The notes beneath the pieces were generated by a model. It saw nothing but the letters and a program-made list of their open reading frames with translations, did no database searches and had not been told where the DNA came from. DNA of 64,000 nucleotides, from contig JAEDCQ010000002.1 in the NCBI GenBank assembly GCA_016294075.1, forward strand, positions 62,001-126,000. The letters are read 5' to 3'. Made by a program: the position numbers and the translations under genes. Below are positions 52,948-60,788 of this stretch, piece after piece (the stretch's first letter is position 1; every line of letters begins with the position of its first letter). Origin of the DNA: Lachnospiraceae bacterium. Lineage in GTDB: Bacteria; Bacillota; Clostridia; Lachnospirales; Lachnospiraceae.

Positions 52948-54681
52948 ATGGGATACATCATGAATCGAATAATACAAAAGAAATATTATATTTTTATAAT
53001 GACAATTATCCTGCTTACGTTATTTCTTTTGTTTACAAACGGGTTGGAACAAAAGGAAAAGAAAGAAAAACTGGCAGAAAAAATAGAAGAACTTGGGACG
53101 GATGAATTTAAATTGGTCTTATGGGATGCCTCTTTTTTTTCGGACGGGGAACAGGAAATAGAGATAAAGTGGTGGTTTAATGATGCAAACAATCTGTATT
53201 ATTTCTTTTTACCTTCTTCAATAAGCGGGCGGCTATGCTATGTCTTTAATCAATATGATTCTGTCTTAATAGATAAAAATAAAGTTTTGCCCGGGGATAC
53301 GTTTAATTTGGAAACAGGACGGCATCTGCTACAATTGGATTCAGGTGAACAAGTTACAATAGAGATTATGGGTTCTGAAAATATTGCATCCATGTTTATG
53401 ACTACGGATTCAGGAGATTTGTCAGCAATTCATGAATCAAAGGAGAATGAAGATTCGGGAAATTATGTTTTGTTTGATGCGGAAGGTAATATTAACTGTG
53501 ATGGTAAATTAAGCACGATTCGCGGAAGAGGAAATATGACGTTTGATGCCGCAGATAAAAAATCTTATGCTATTAAAATGCAGGAAAAAACAGCCGTTTT
53601 GGACCTGGGTATTGCAAAAGGCTGGTCACTTCTTGCAAATGCATTTGATGAATCCCTGATTCGCAATCAAATGGTTACACAAATGGCAAAAGAAATGCGT
53701 ATGGAATATGTTGCGGACATGACACATGTTGATTTATACATTAATGGGGAATATCAGGGCGATTATCAGCTTGCGGAGAAAGTGGAAATTGCAGAAGAGA
53801 GACTCAATATACGAAATCTGGAAAAAGAAATGGAAGAACTCAATCCGGATATAGATTTTGTCATGTTGGAATCTACGGAAGAACCGGTAGGGGATTTCCC
53901 TGCAATTAAATGGGTAGAAAATCTAAATGTACCTGAAAATATTGAAACAGGATATCTGCTTGAATTGGATATGACATATCGATATTATGAGGAACAAAGC
54001 GGCTTTATTACTTCCAGAAAGCAGCCGGTAGTTATCAAAAGCCCCAAGTGTGTGAGCTATGAGCAGGTCTTTTATTTAGCAAATAAATATCAGGAATTAG
54101 AAGATGCATTGTGTGCTCCAGACGGCTTTAATGAGGATACAGGTCTGTATTATTATGATTATCTGGATTTGGATACATTTGCACAGAAATATCTTTTAGA
54201 TGAAGTCAGTAAAAATCTTGATGCTGCTCTGACGAGCTTTTTTATGTATATTCCCGAAAATGATACCCGTTTTTATGCCGGACCGATTTGGGATTATGAC
54301 AGAACCTTCGGGGTGGATTTTGAAAGATGTGGAATTGATTTGAAGGACCCTGTTGGGTTTTATGTTTCTGAAAATATTTATTATGAAGAAGCAGATGTCA
54401 ATATTTTTTATCTTTTGTGTCAGCAGGAAGAATTCAGTGAACTATATAAAAAAATGTACTTTGAAGAAGTGCGGGATATTGTACAGAAGATTGCCGAAGA
54501 AACTGGAGAAGAAAATGCAAAAAAAATAGAAAGCTCAGCAATGATGGATGCTGTTCGATGGGACAGCTTTGAAAGCGGCATGGACGTAGAGATTAATCGG
54601 AAACTGTTCTATGAGAACGTGGAAGCAGTTAAATCATTTATAGAAAAAAGAATTGTATTCCTGGATGAAGCATGGAAATAA
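52948..54681 (+). CDS. cotH: CotH-type atypical protein kinase, membrane-anchored, second copy
   Basis: A 577-residue protein (573 if the second ATG at 52960 is used). The N-terminal anchor (about 10-30, FIMTIILLTLFLLFTNGL) places the rest outside the membrane. The CotH domain begins around 180: IRGRGNMTFDAADKKSYAIK, SLLANAFDESLIRNQM, DLYINGEYQGDYQLAEKVE and AGPIWDYDRTFGVDFE, which align motif-by-motif with the protein at 17673. A 34-base overlap-free gap of 18 bases separates it from the GT2 gene. In this context it may phosphorylate a surface protein or glycan, but CotH substrates outside spore coats are not established. It looks relatively A+T-rich. Confidence 0.82.
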   Translation: MGYIMNRIIQKKYYIFIMTIILLTLFLLFTNGLEQKEKKEKLAEKIEELGTDEFKLVLWDASFFSDGEQEIEIKWWFNDANNLYYFFLPSSISGRLCYVFNQYDSVLIDKNKVLPGDTFNLETGRHLLQLDSGEQVTIEIMGSENIASMFMTTDSGDLSAIHESKENEDSGNYVLFDAEGNINCDGKLSTIRGRGNMTFDAADKKSYAIKMQEKTAVLDLGIAKGWSLLANAFDESLIRNQMVTQMAKEMRMEYVADMTHVDLYINGEYQGDYQLAEKVEIAEERLNIRNLEKEMEELNPDIDFVMLESTEEPVGDFPAIKWVENLNVPENIETGYLLELDMTYRYYEEQSGFITSRKQPVVIKSPKCVSYEQVFYLANKYQELEDALCAPDGFNEDTGLYYYDYLDLDTFAQKYLLDEVSKNLDAALTSFFMYIPENDTRFYAGPIWDYDRTFGVDFERCGIDLKDPVGFYVSENIYYEEADVNIFYLLCQQEEFSELYKKMYFEEVRDIVQKIAEETGEENAKKIESSAMMDAVRWDSFESGMDVEINRKLFYENVEAVKSFIEKRIVFLDEAWK

Positions 54682-54691
54682 AGGAGCTAAA

Positions 54692-55861
54692 ATGGAAATC
54701 GGAAGCATATATGAGATGAATCCGAACTGCATAGAGAAATTAAATTCCAATCAGCGGGAGTCTCTTTGCCTAAAAGAAGTGGATAAGTATGGAAGGAAAA
54801 ATACCGCCTATACAGCTTCTGCCAGAGAAGCCATCTCACTTGCTCTGATTTCTATGGAAAAAGAGTACCCTTCTGTTTCAAAGAAATGTCTTATGCCGGG
54901 GTATATGTGTGATACGGTATTTATTCCTTTTGTAAAGGCAGGCTGGGAGTTATGTTTTTATCATCTTGATAAAAATATGAAAGCGGATAGAGAAGAATTA
55001 GAGGCGTTGATCTGGGATGAACAACCGGGGCTTCTGTTTATCCATGACTATTATGGGATGGATACATGGAAAGAATTGCGTCCGTTTCTATCACAATGCC
55101 GGCATAAAAATATTCTGATTATGGAAGATGTAACACAGGCTTATTATCTGAATGTAGACACAGAGGCCGACTATGTCATCGGCAGTCTGCGTAAATGGTA
55201 TGCCATTCCCGATGGTGGATTCGTTACAACGAATCATACAATCTCCGGGGAAGTAATAGTAAAGGATGATACCTTTGCAATGGAACGGTTCGGGATGTTA
55301 AGTAAAAAGTGGGATTATTTAGAAGAGATTCAGGATTTAGAGGGCAGTCTGAATGATATAAGCATAAAGCAGTTACAGAAACAAAAAGAAGAGTATCTGA
55401 CGCATAACAGGAAATTGGAAGAAAGGCTGGATAATTATGAACAGATAACAAGAATTTCTGCTTTGTCCCAAAGGCTTCTTGCTGAGACAGAGGAAGAAAA
55501 TTGCAAAAAACGCCGAAGTGAAAACTATTGTATTTTGCAGGAAGGTCTAAAAAACAAAAAATCTCTGACACCTGTTATGGAGAACTATGAGGAAAAGGCA
55601 TTGAAAAATGTATATGATGCTGTACCCCTCTATTTTCCCGTTTATATGAAAAACAGGGAAGCAATGCAGGAATATTTGCGTAGACAGGATATTTACGTAC
55701 CGGTTCTCTGGCCTGTCGGAAAAGAAAATGCGGATTTGTTAAGTAACGATGAAGAATATATTTTTTCACATATCGCAGCAATCCCCATGGATCAGCGATA
55801 TGGAAAAGAAGAAATGGAACATATTTTGGAAGTAATTGATGAGTATGAGTCTTCTTTATGA
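54692..55861 (+). CDS. DegT-like PLP-dependent aminotransferase family protein
   Basis: A 389-residue protein of the fold-type I aminotransferase superfamily. The small beginning and middle look like DegT/DnrJ: YTASAREAISLALISMEKEY, LMPGYMCDTVFIPFVKAG, LFIHDYYG, and the PLP pair in IMEDVTQAYYLN. The likely cofactor lysine is in SLRKWYAIPDGGFVTT, with spacing one residue shorter than in PseC. The C-terminus RRQDIYVPVLWPVG and AIPMDQRYGKEEMEHIL completes the fold. AAGGAG lies five bases before ATG 54692. It starts 10 bases after the CotH gene. A second aminotransferase beside PseC suggests another amino-sugar step; its substrate is unknown. Confidence 0.75.
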   Translation: MEIGSIYEMNPNCIEKLNSNQRESLCLKEVDKYGRKNTAYTASAREAISLALISMEKEYPSVSKKCLMPGYMCDTVFIPFVKAGWELCFYHLDKNMKADREELEALIWDEQPGLLFIHDYYGMDTWKELRPFLSQCRHKNILIMEDVTQAYYLNVDTEADYVIGSLRKWYAIPDGGFVTTNHTISGEVIVKDDTFAMERFGMLSKKWDYLEEIQDLEGSLNDISIKQLQKQKEEYLTHNRKLEERLDNYEQITRISALSQRLLAETEEENCKKRRSENYCILQEGLKNKKSLTPVMENYEEKALKNVYDAVPLYFPVYMKNREAMQEYLRRQDIYVPVLWPVGKENADLLSNDEEYIFSHIAAIPMDQRYGKEEMEHILEVIDEYESSL

Positions 55862-55885
55862 CTCAGCATATGAGGAGAGCTGCAG

Positions 55886-56953
55886 ATGATTGGGATTCGT
55901 GCAGATGCAAATGAAGTCGTTGCGACAGGGCATATTATGCGTTGCATGACAATTGCCGGTCAACTTAAAAAAATGGATGAAGAAGTAATTTTTTTTCTTG
56001 CGGATGATTATGGGATATCCATGCTGGAAGAAAGAAATCTGGCATATGTTGTGATGCATACGGATTGGGAAAAGCCGACAGAAGAGCTTCCGATTTTGTG
56101 TCGGGAAATTGAAAAACGGAATATCCACACGATGCTTTTTGATTCCTACCGGATAACCAAGGAATATTTTAATAACTTACGGACGAAATTATCTGACAGG
56201 ATCCGTCTGGCATATATAGATGATTTGTTTGAGGATATTTATCCGGTTGATGTGTTAATCAATTATAATGCATATCATGCGAGATTTCCGTATGAAAAAT
56301 TCTACATGGATGCATATCATTCTGATAAGGAGTACTATCCTGTTAAAACCAAGCTGTGTCTCGGACCGGCTTATGTACCTCTTCGGGAGGAATTTGGGAA
56401 AGACAGTGTGGAAAACGGCTGTGATAATTCCGTATTACTTAGCTGTGGCGGTGGTGACAGTCTGCAGTCCATGTATGGAATTTTAGAAAAAGCCATGAGA
56501 GATGACCGCTTCCTGAATGTGGAGTTTCACGTTATTGTGGGTCGGTATCATCAAAAGAAAGAGTTATTGGAAAAAATTGCAGAAGAGCATAAAAACATTG
56601 TCCTGCATCAGGATGTCAGAAATATAGCAGAAATAATGGAAGAAAACCGGATTGCTGTTTCGGCAGCAGGTACGATGCTGTATGAGCTCTGTGCAATGGA
56701 GCGCCCGACCGTATTTTTTATTACGGCGGATAATCAGCGTTATGACAGCGATTTTTTTGCAAAGGATGAGCGGATGCTTTTTGCAGGGGACATAAGGGCG
56801 GACAGAGAAGCCTGTATTAATCATGTGTTGGATGGCATGCATGAGCTGTTCGGCAATTATGAAAAATGTGCTCTGATGAAGGAAAAATTACGTCGCGTGA
56901 CGGATGGAAACGGGGCTGAACGAATTGCGGAAGCGTTATTGGAGGAGATATAA
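55886..56953 (+). CDS. pseG: UDP-sugar hydrolase PseG (nonulosonic acid pathway)
   Basis: PseG removes UDP from the 2,4-diacetamido-L-altrose intermediate to release the free sugar used by PseI. The 355 residues start with IRADANEVVATGHIMRCM, where His16 corresponds to the catalytic histidine. SCGGGDSL and the later SAAGTMLYELCAMERP are the GT-B-like UDP-binding signatures of the family. It is longer than many PseG proteins but contains no GNAT domain, so it is not a PseG-PseH fusion. It is preceded by GAGGAGAGCTGCAG and ends three bases before pseF. The upstream gap of 24 bases after the aminotransferase indicates cotranscription. Confidence 0.9.
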   Translation: MIGIRADANEVVATGHIMRCMTIAGQLKKMDEEVIFFLADDYGISMLEERNLAYVVMHTDWEKPTEELPILCREIEKRNIHTMLFDSYRITKEYFNNLRTKLSDRIRLAYIDDLFEDIYPVDVLINYNAYHARFPYEKFYMDAYHSDKEYYPVKTKLCLGPAYVPLREEFGKDSVENGCDNSVLLSCGGGDSLQSMYGILEKAMRDDRFLNVEFHVIVGRYHQKKELLEKIAEEHKNIVLHQDVRNIAEIMEENRIAVSAAGTMLYELCAMERPTVFFITADNQRYDSDFFAKDERMLFAGDIRADREACINHVLDGMHELFGNYEKCALMKEKLRRVTDGNGAERIAEALLEEI

Positions 56954-56955
56954 GG

Positions 56956-57648
56956 ATGAATGCAGTAGCAATAATAACCGCAAGAGGCGGGAGTAAACGA
57001 ATTCCGGGGAAAAATAAAAAAGATTTTTTAGGAAAGCCGATTATCTGCTATTCGATTGAAGCAGCACTTGCATCCGGATTATTTGATGAAGTTATGGTTT
57101 CAACGGACGATGAGGAGATTGCTCAGATTGCAGAAAAAGCAGGGGCATCGGTTCCTTTTATGCGAAGTGAAAAAACAGCAAATGACTATGCGACAACCGA
57201 TGACGTGCTGCTGGAGGTATTGGAAGAATACGAAAAACGTGGAAAAACCTTTATCTACATGGCATGTATATATCCGACCGCTCCGTTTGTAACAGCAAGG
57301 AAGCTGCAGGATGCGATGCAGGTTTTAAAAGAGAATCAGGCAGACGGAGTTATGCCTGTTGTACGGTTTTCTTTCCCGCCACAGCGTGGAATGGCAATCA
57401 GAAACGGCAGACTCGATTACTGCTATCCGGAAAATGCCATGAAGCGTTCACAGGATTTAGAGCCTATGTATCATGACTGCGGACAGTTTTATGTATATGA
57501 TGTAGAAAAATACCGCGCCTGCAGAGGCGATTTGCCTGACGGATACTTCCCCATTGAAGTGCCGGAAACAGAGGTACAGGATATTGATAATCTGTCGGAC
57601 TGGAAACTGGCAGAGATAAAGTATGAGATGATGGAGAAAAGTAAATAG
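56956..57648 (+). CDS. pseF: CMP-pseudaminic acid synthetase (PseF-type cytidylyltransferase)
   Basis: A 230-residue CMP-sugar synthase of the NeuA/PseF/LegF family, activating the nonulosonic acid with CTP. The N-terminal signature ITARGGSKRIPGKNKKDFLG is complete, as are VSTDDEEI, CIYPTAPFVTARKLQDAM and DCGQFYVYDVEKYRACRGD. GGAGGAGATATAAGG lies directly upstream. The start is two bases after pseG. Because pseB, pseC, pseG and pseI are present, PseF is the best name, although sequence alone cannot exclude a NeuA/LegF. It is the last gene before the 221-base gap with the XRE-type regulator. Confidence 0.9.
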   Translation: MNAVAIITARGGSKRIPGKNKKDFLGKPIICYSIEAALASGLFDEVMVSTDDEEIAQIAEKAGASVPFMRSEKTANDYATTDDVLLEVLEEYEKRGKTFIYMACIYPTAPFVTARKLQDAMQVLKENQADGVMPVVRFSFPPQRGMAIRNGRLDYCYPENAMKRSQDLEPMYHDCGQFYVYDVEKYRACRGDLPDGYFPIEVPETEVQDIDNLSDWKLAEIKYEMMEKSK

Positions 57649-57869
57649 AAGAGAGTTTACTGAAATGATGAATTTATATACCAACCTTTAAGGAAAACCC
57701 ATTAAAATGTCAAAAAACAGCAAATTTTGTTATAAAAAACACAATTCAGTAAATAATAATGTTTTTATGTAAGTTATAAGTTAAACTGAAGATATGCAAT
57801 AGGTACTATCGGTGAAAAAAGAGACCTTGCAATATTAACGAAAGAAAAAGATTTTTCAGGGGTGCTTGT

Positions 57870-58190
57870 ATGACTCGGGCAGAGATTGGTAAAAGAGTTA
57901 GTGAATTGAGAACGCTTCATAATTATTCCAGAGAAATGTTAGCAGAGAAGGCGGGGATATCATCCAAGTTTTTATATGAAGTTGAGAGGGGACGAAAAGG
58001 ATTGTCGGCGGATAGCCTGCTTAAAATTTCAAAAACACTTTCCTGCTCCTGTGACTATATTTTAACCGGAGAGACTCCGGAGAAAGAGCCTTATGATAAA
58101 GCAGTACATTTGTTAGGTGGTTTTGAAGAAAAAGACATGGCATTGGTAATTAAAATTCTGGCGTTGATGAGGGAAATGTGTGAGGATTAA
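57870..58190 (+). CDS. XRE-family helix-turn-helix regulator
   Basis: A 106-residue DNA-binding protein with a Cro/C1-type helix-turn-helix at residues about 7-62 (IGKRVSELRTLHNYSREMLA, KAGISSKFLYEVERGRKGLS, then LLKISKTLSCSCDYILTGE). The short tail has no recognised sensing domain. CAGGGGTGCTTGT precedes the ATG. It lies alone in the middle of the pse genes, with an A+T-rich 221-base leader and a hairpin after it, and is a likely local regulator of pseF-pseI expression or a stray gene. It looks more A+T-rich than pseF and pseI. Its targets are unknown. Confidence 0.85.
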   Translation: MTRAEIGKRVSELRTLHNYSREMLAEKAGISSKFLYEVERGRKGLSADSLLKISKTLSCSCDYILTGETPEKEPYDKAVHLLGGFEEKDMALVIKILALMREMCED

Positions 58191-58212
58191 ATGAATTAAG
58201 AAGGAACACTTG

Positions 58213-58247
58213 GGGTGATATCCGTTTGGATATCGCCCTATTATTAT
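58213..58247 (+). terminator. Probable intrinsic terminator after the XRE-type gene
   Basis: GGGTGATATCC (58213-58223, with the T-G pair) pairs with GGATATCGCCC (58228-58238) over 11 bases with a four-base loop, followed by TATTATTAT. The U tract is mixed, so strength is uncertain. It separates the regulator from pseI. Confidence 0.6.
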
Positions 58248-58295
58248 ATTTGAAGGTGTTTTTGCAAAATTTTATATTCTTCTCCTCTCAATTTT

Positions 58296-58303
58296 GCTAT
58301 AAT
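58296..58303 (+). promoter_or_regulatory. Candidate extended -10 promoter for pseI
   Basis: TGCTATAAT (-10 at 58298-58303, extended by TG at 58295-58296) lies 66 bases before the pseI ATG. The -35 region 17 bases upstream (TATTCT) is poor, which is acceptable for an extended -10. Its existence fits the hairpin after the XRE-type gene, so pseI can be transcribed on its own. Confidence 0.5.
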
Positions 58304-58368
58304 TGACGTATTGAGAAAACAACCTATAAAATAATTGGTAAATATAAAGGAAAGGCATAGGAAAATCG

Positions 58369-59424
58369 ATGCAGAAACAATTTAAAATCGGGAATAAATT
58401 CGTGGGCGGTGATGCACCGGCTTTTATCGTGGCAGAGATGTCTGCAAATCATTTGCAGGATTTCGAGCGTGCAAAGGCAATTATCAAAGCCGCGGCTGAT
58501 GCAGGGGCTGATGCGGTAAAGCTACAGACATATACAGCCGATACGATTACACTGGATTGTGATAATGATTATTTTCAGATTACACAGGGAACCATCTGGG
58601 ACGGAACAACGCTTCATAAGCTTTATGAAGAAGCTTATACACCGTGGGAATGGCAGCCGGATTTGGTGAAATATGCCAATGAACTTGGATTGGAGTGTTT
58701 TTCTTCCCCGTTTGATTCAACAGCAGTTGATTTTATGGAAAAAATGGACATGCCGGCGTATAAAATTGCTTCTTTTGAAATAAATGACATTCCGCTTATT
58801 CGTAAAATTGCAAGACTTAAAAAACCTATGATTTTTGCGACAGGGATAGCTTATTTAGAGGATATCGAAAGAGCACTTAGTGTTTGTAAGGAAGAAGGAA
58901 ATGAGCAGGTTATGCTGCTTAAATGTACATCTCAATATCCGTCTCCGTATGAGTCCATGAATTTAAAAGTAATTCCGAATATGGCAGAGGTATTCGACTG
59001 CAGTACCGGTCTGTCCGACCACAGCATGGGATGTACGGTTGCCGTGGCAAGTGTTGCATTGGGAGCTAAGATGGTTGAAAAGCATTTGACACTTTCACGT
59101 GCGGATGGCGGACCGGATGCGGAGTTTTCTATGGAACCGGCTGAATTTAAGCAGATGGTAGAGGAAATCCGTATCGTAGAAAAAGCACTCGGTAAAGTGA
59201 CATATGAACTGACTGAGCAGCAGATTCGCAGTCGTGAAGACGGACGTTCTCTATTTGTTGTAAAAGATGTGAAAGCAGGTGAAGCCTTTACAGAGGAAAA
59301 TGTACGCTCGATTCGCCCCAATTTCGGCCTTCACACGATGTATTATGAAGAGATATTGGGCAAAAAGGCGAAAACCGATATTGTAAAAGGGACGCCGCTT
59401 GCTTGGAATATTGTTGAATTTTAG
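58369..59424 (+). CDS. pseI: Pseudaminic acid synthase (PseI/NeuB family)
   Basis: Condenses the trideoxy-altrose sugar with phosphoenolpyruvate to make the nine-carbon pseudaminic acid. The 351 residues align well with known PseI: FIVAEMSANHLQDFERAKA, LQTYTADTITLDCDN, TIWDGTTLHKLYEEAYTPWEW, CFSSPFDSTAVDFM, LKCTSQYPSPYESMNLKVI, STGLSDHSMGCTVAVAS and EKHLTLSRADGG. The last 60 residues form an antifreeze-like (SAF) domain with RPNFGLHTMYYEEILGK. The ribosome site is GAAAGG eight bases before the ATG. Pse- rather than Neu/Leg-specificity is supported by these motifs and by PseB and PseC. It follows its own candidate promoter. Confidence 0.93.
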   Translation: MQKQFKIGNKFVGGDAPAFIVAEMSANHLQDFERAKAIIKAAADAGADAVKLQTYTADTITLDCDNDYFQITQGTIWDGTTLHKLYEEAYTPWEWQPDLVKYANELGLECFSSPFDSTAVDFMEKMDMPAYKIASFEINDIPLIRKIARLKKPMIFATGIAYLEDIERALSVCKEEGNEQVMLLKCTSQYPSPYESMNLKVIPNMAEVFDCSTGLSDHSMGCTVAVASVALGAKMVEKHLTLSRADGGPDAEFSMEPAEFKQMVEEIRIVEKALGKVTYELTEQQIRSREDGRSLFVVKDVKAGEAFTEENVRSIRPNFGLHTMYYEEILGKKAKTDIVKGTPLAWNIVEF

Positions 59425-59518
59425 AGAAATCTTCCGGTGCGGGAAAAAGAGATTTATAGTCTACTCAATAATTACTCATAGTAAAATAACTATTTAGTTG
59501 AGGATGAAGGATATTAAT

Positions 59519-60736
59519 ATGGCAAAAAAAATGATGATTTTAGGGGCCAGCGCATTGCAGGTTCCGGCAATCAAAAAAGCAAAAGAGATGGGATATGAGA
59601 TTATTTTGGTGGACTATGACCCGGATGCAGTCGGATTTGAGCTTGCTGATGTCAAACTCGTGGTAAGTACGCTTGATCAGGAAGAAGTTTTGAAGCAGGC
59701 TCGTATTTATAAACCGGATGTTGTGATTACTTCAACAAGTGACGGACCGGTAAGAACAGCGGCTTATGTAAATGAGAAATTGGGAAAACAGCCGGATCTT
59801 TCTTATGAAGATTCCTTATGCGCGACAATTAAAAGTTACATGCGGGAGCGTTTAAAAGAATGCCATGTTCCGATCCCGCAGTATTTTGTGGTAAGTAATG
59901 AAAAAGAATTTCAAAATGCGGTACAAGCCCTGCAGGGGGATATGATTGTGAAACCGGCTGATAACGCCGGAAGTCGTGGCGTGGTACTGATTAAAAAGGA
60001 TGCTGAGTCAGGGAAAACACAGCCGGAGGATACGCTGGCAGTTTATGAATATAGCAAAAGCAATTCCAGAAACGGTGTTGTGATGGTAGAAGAGTTTATG
60101 GAGGGTGAAGAAGTCAGTGTAGAGGCCATGACGGTAAATGGAGAGACAACAGTTGTTACGATCACGGATAAACTGACAACACCGCCGCCCTATTTTGTAG
60201 AATTGGGGCATACGGAGCCTTCGAGACATCCTGCCAAATTGCAGGAACAGATTCGGGAGATTACAAAGCAGGCAGTTGCGGCAATCCGTTTACAAAACGG
60301 ACCATCCCATACGGAAGTAAAGCTGACAAAGAACGGACCGAAGATTGTGGAGCTGGCAGCACGCTTAGGAGGAGATTTTATTACATCTCGTCTGGTACCA
60401 CTGTCAACGGGGGTGGATATGGTCGGCAATTCCGTAATTCTTGCCACAGGCGGACAGGTTGAGCTTGCAAAAAAATGGGATAAAGGTGCTGCAATCCGTT
60501 TTATCTCGGGAGAAAGCGGAACTATCAAACAGATTACGGTTCCAAAGGAAGTATACGGATTCCCGGGAATTGAAGAGATAGTCTTATACAACAAGGCGGG
60601 AGATACTTCAAACGGAACCAAATCCAGCAATGACAGGCTCGGACATGTGATTGCCACAGGTAAGGATGCAAAGGAAGCTTTTGAGAGGGCAACGGAAGTT
60701 CTGAATAGAATTTCGGTTATTTATGAAGAAAAATAG
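59519..60736 (+). CDS. ATP-grasp domain ligase of unknown substrate
   Basis: A 405-residue carboxylate-amine ligase of the ATP-grasp fold, with a CarB/PurD-like layout. The N-terminal Rossmann-like part starts KKMMILGASALQVPAIKKAKE, the ATP-binding part has DMIVKPADNAGSRGVVLIKKD, and VVMVEEFMEGEEVSVEAM and TEVKLTKNGPKIVELAARLGGD hold the metal-binding Asn/Glu. GATGAAGG precedes ATG 59519. It lies directly after pseI, where its most likely job is to join an amino acid or acyl group to a sugar or to a surface component, but nothing in the sequence identifies the substrates. PurK/PurD enzymes are much more conserved than this. Confidence 0.78.
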   Translation: MAKKMMILGASALQVPAIKKAKEMGYEIILVDYDPDAVGFELADVKLVVSTLDQEEVLKQARIYKPDVVITSTSDGPVRTAAYVNEKLGKQPDLSYEDSLCATIKSYMRERLKECHVPIPQYFVVSNEKEFQNAVQALQGDMIVKPADNAGSRGVVLIKKDAESGKTQPEDTLAVYEYSKSNSRNGVVMVEEFMEGEEVSVEAMTVNGETTVVTITDKLTTPPPYFVELGHTEPSRHPAKLQEQIREITKQAVAAIRLQNGPSHTEVKLTKNGPKIVELAARLGGDFITSRLVPLSTGVDMVGNSVILATGGQVELAKKWDKGAAIRFISGESGTIKQITVPKEVYGFPGIEEIVLYNKAGDTSNGTKSSNDRLGHVIATGKDAKEAFERATEVLNRISVIYEEK

Positions 60737-60788
60737 TGTTTGCATTTCTTAGAATTTTCTCAAAATACTCAAAAGGAGTATATGTAAC

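Noticed and set aside
55886..56953. PseG fused to PseH, which would explain the missing PseH.
   Set aside because: All 355 residues are taken by the hydrolase-type sequence and no GNAT acetyl-CoA motif is visible.
59425..59518. A hairpin (CTCAA...TTGAG) before the ATP-grasp gene as a terminator.
   Set aside because: The stem is short and interrupted, and no T run follows.
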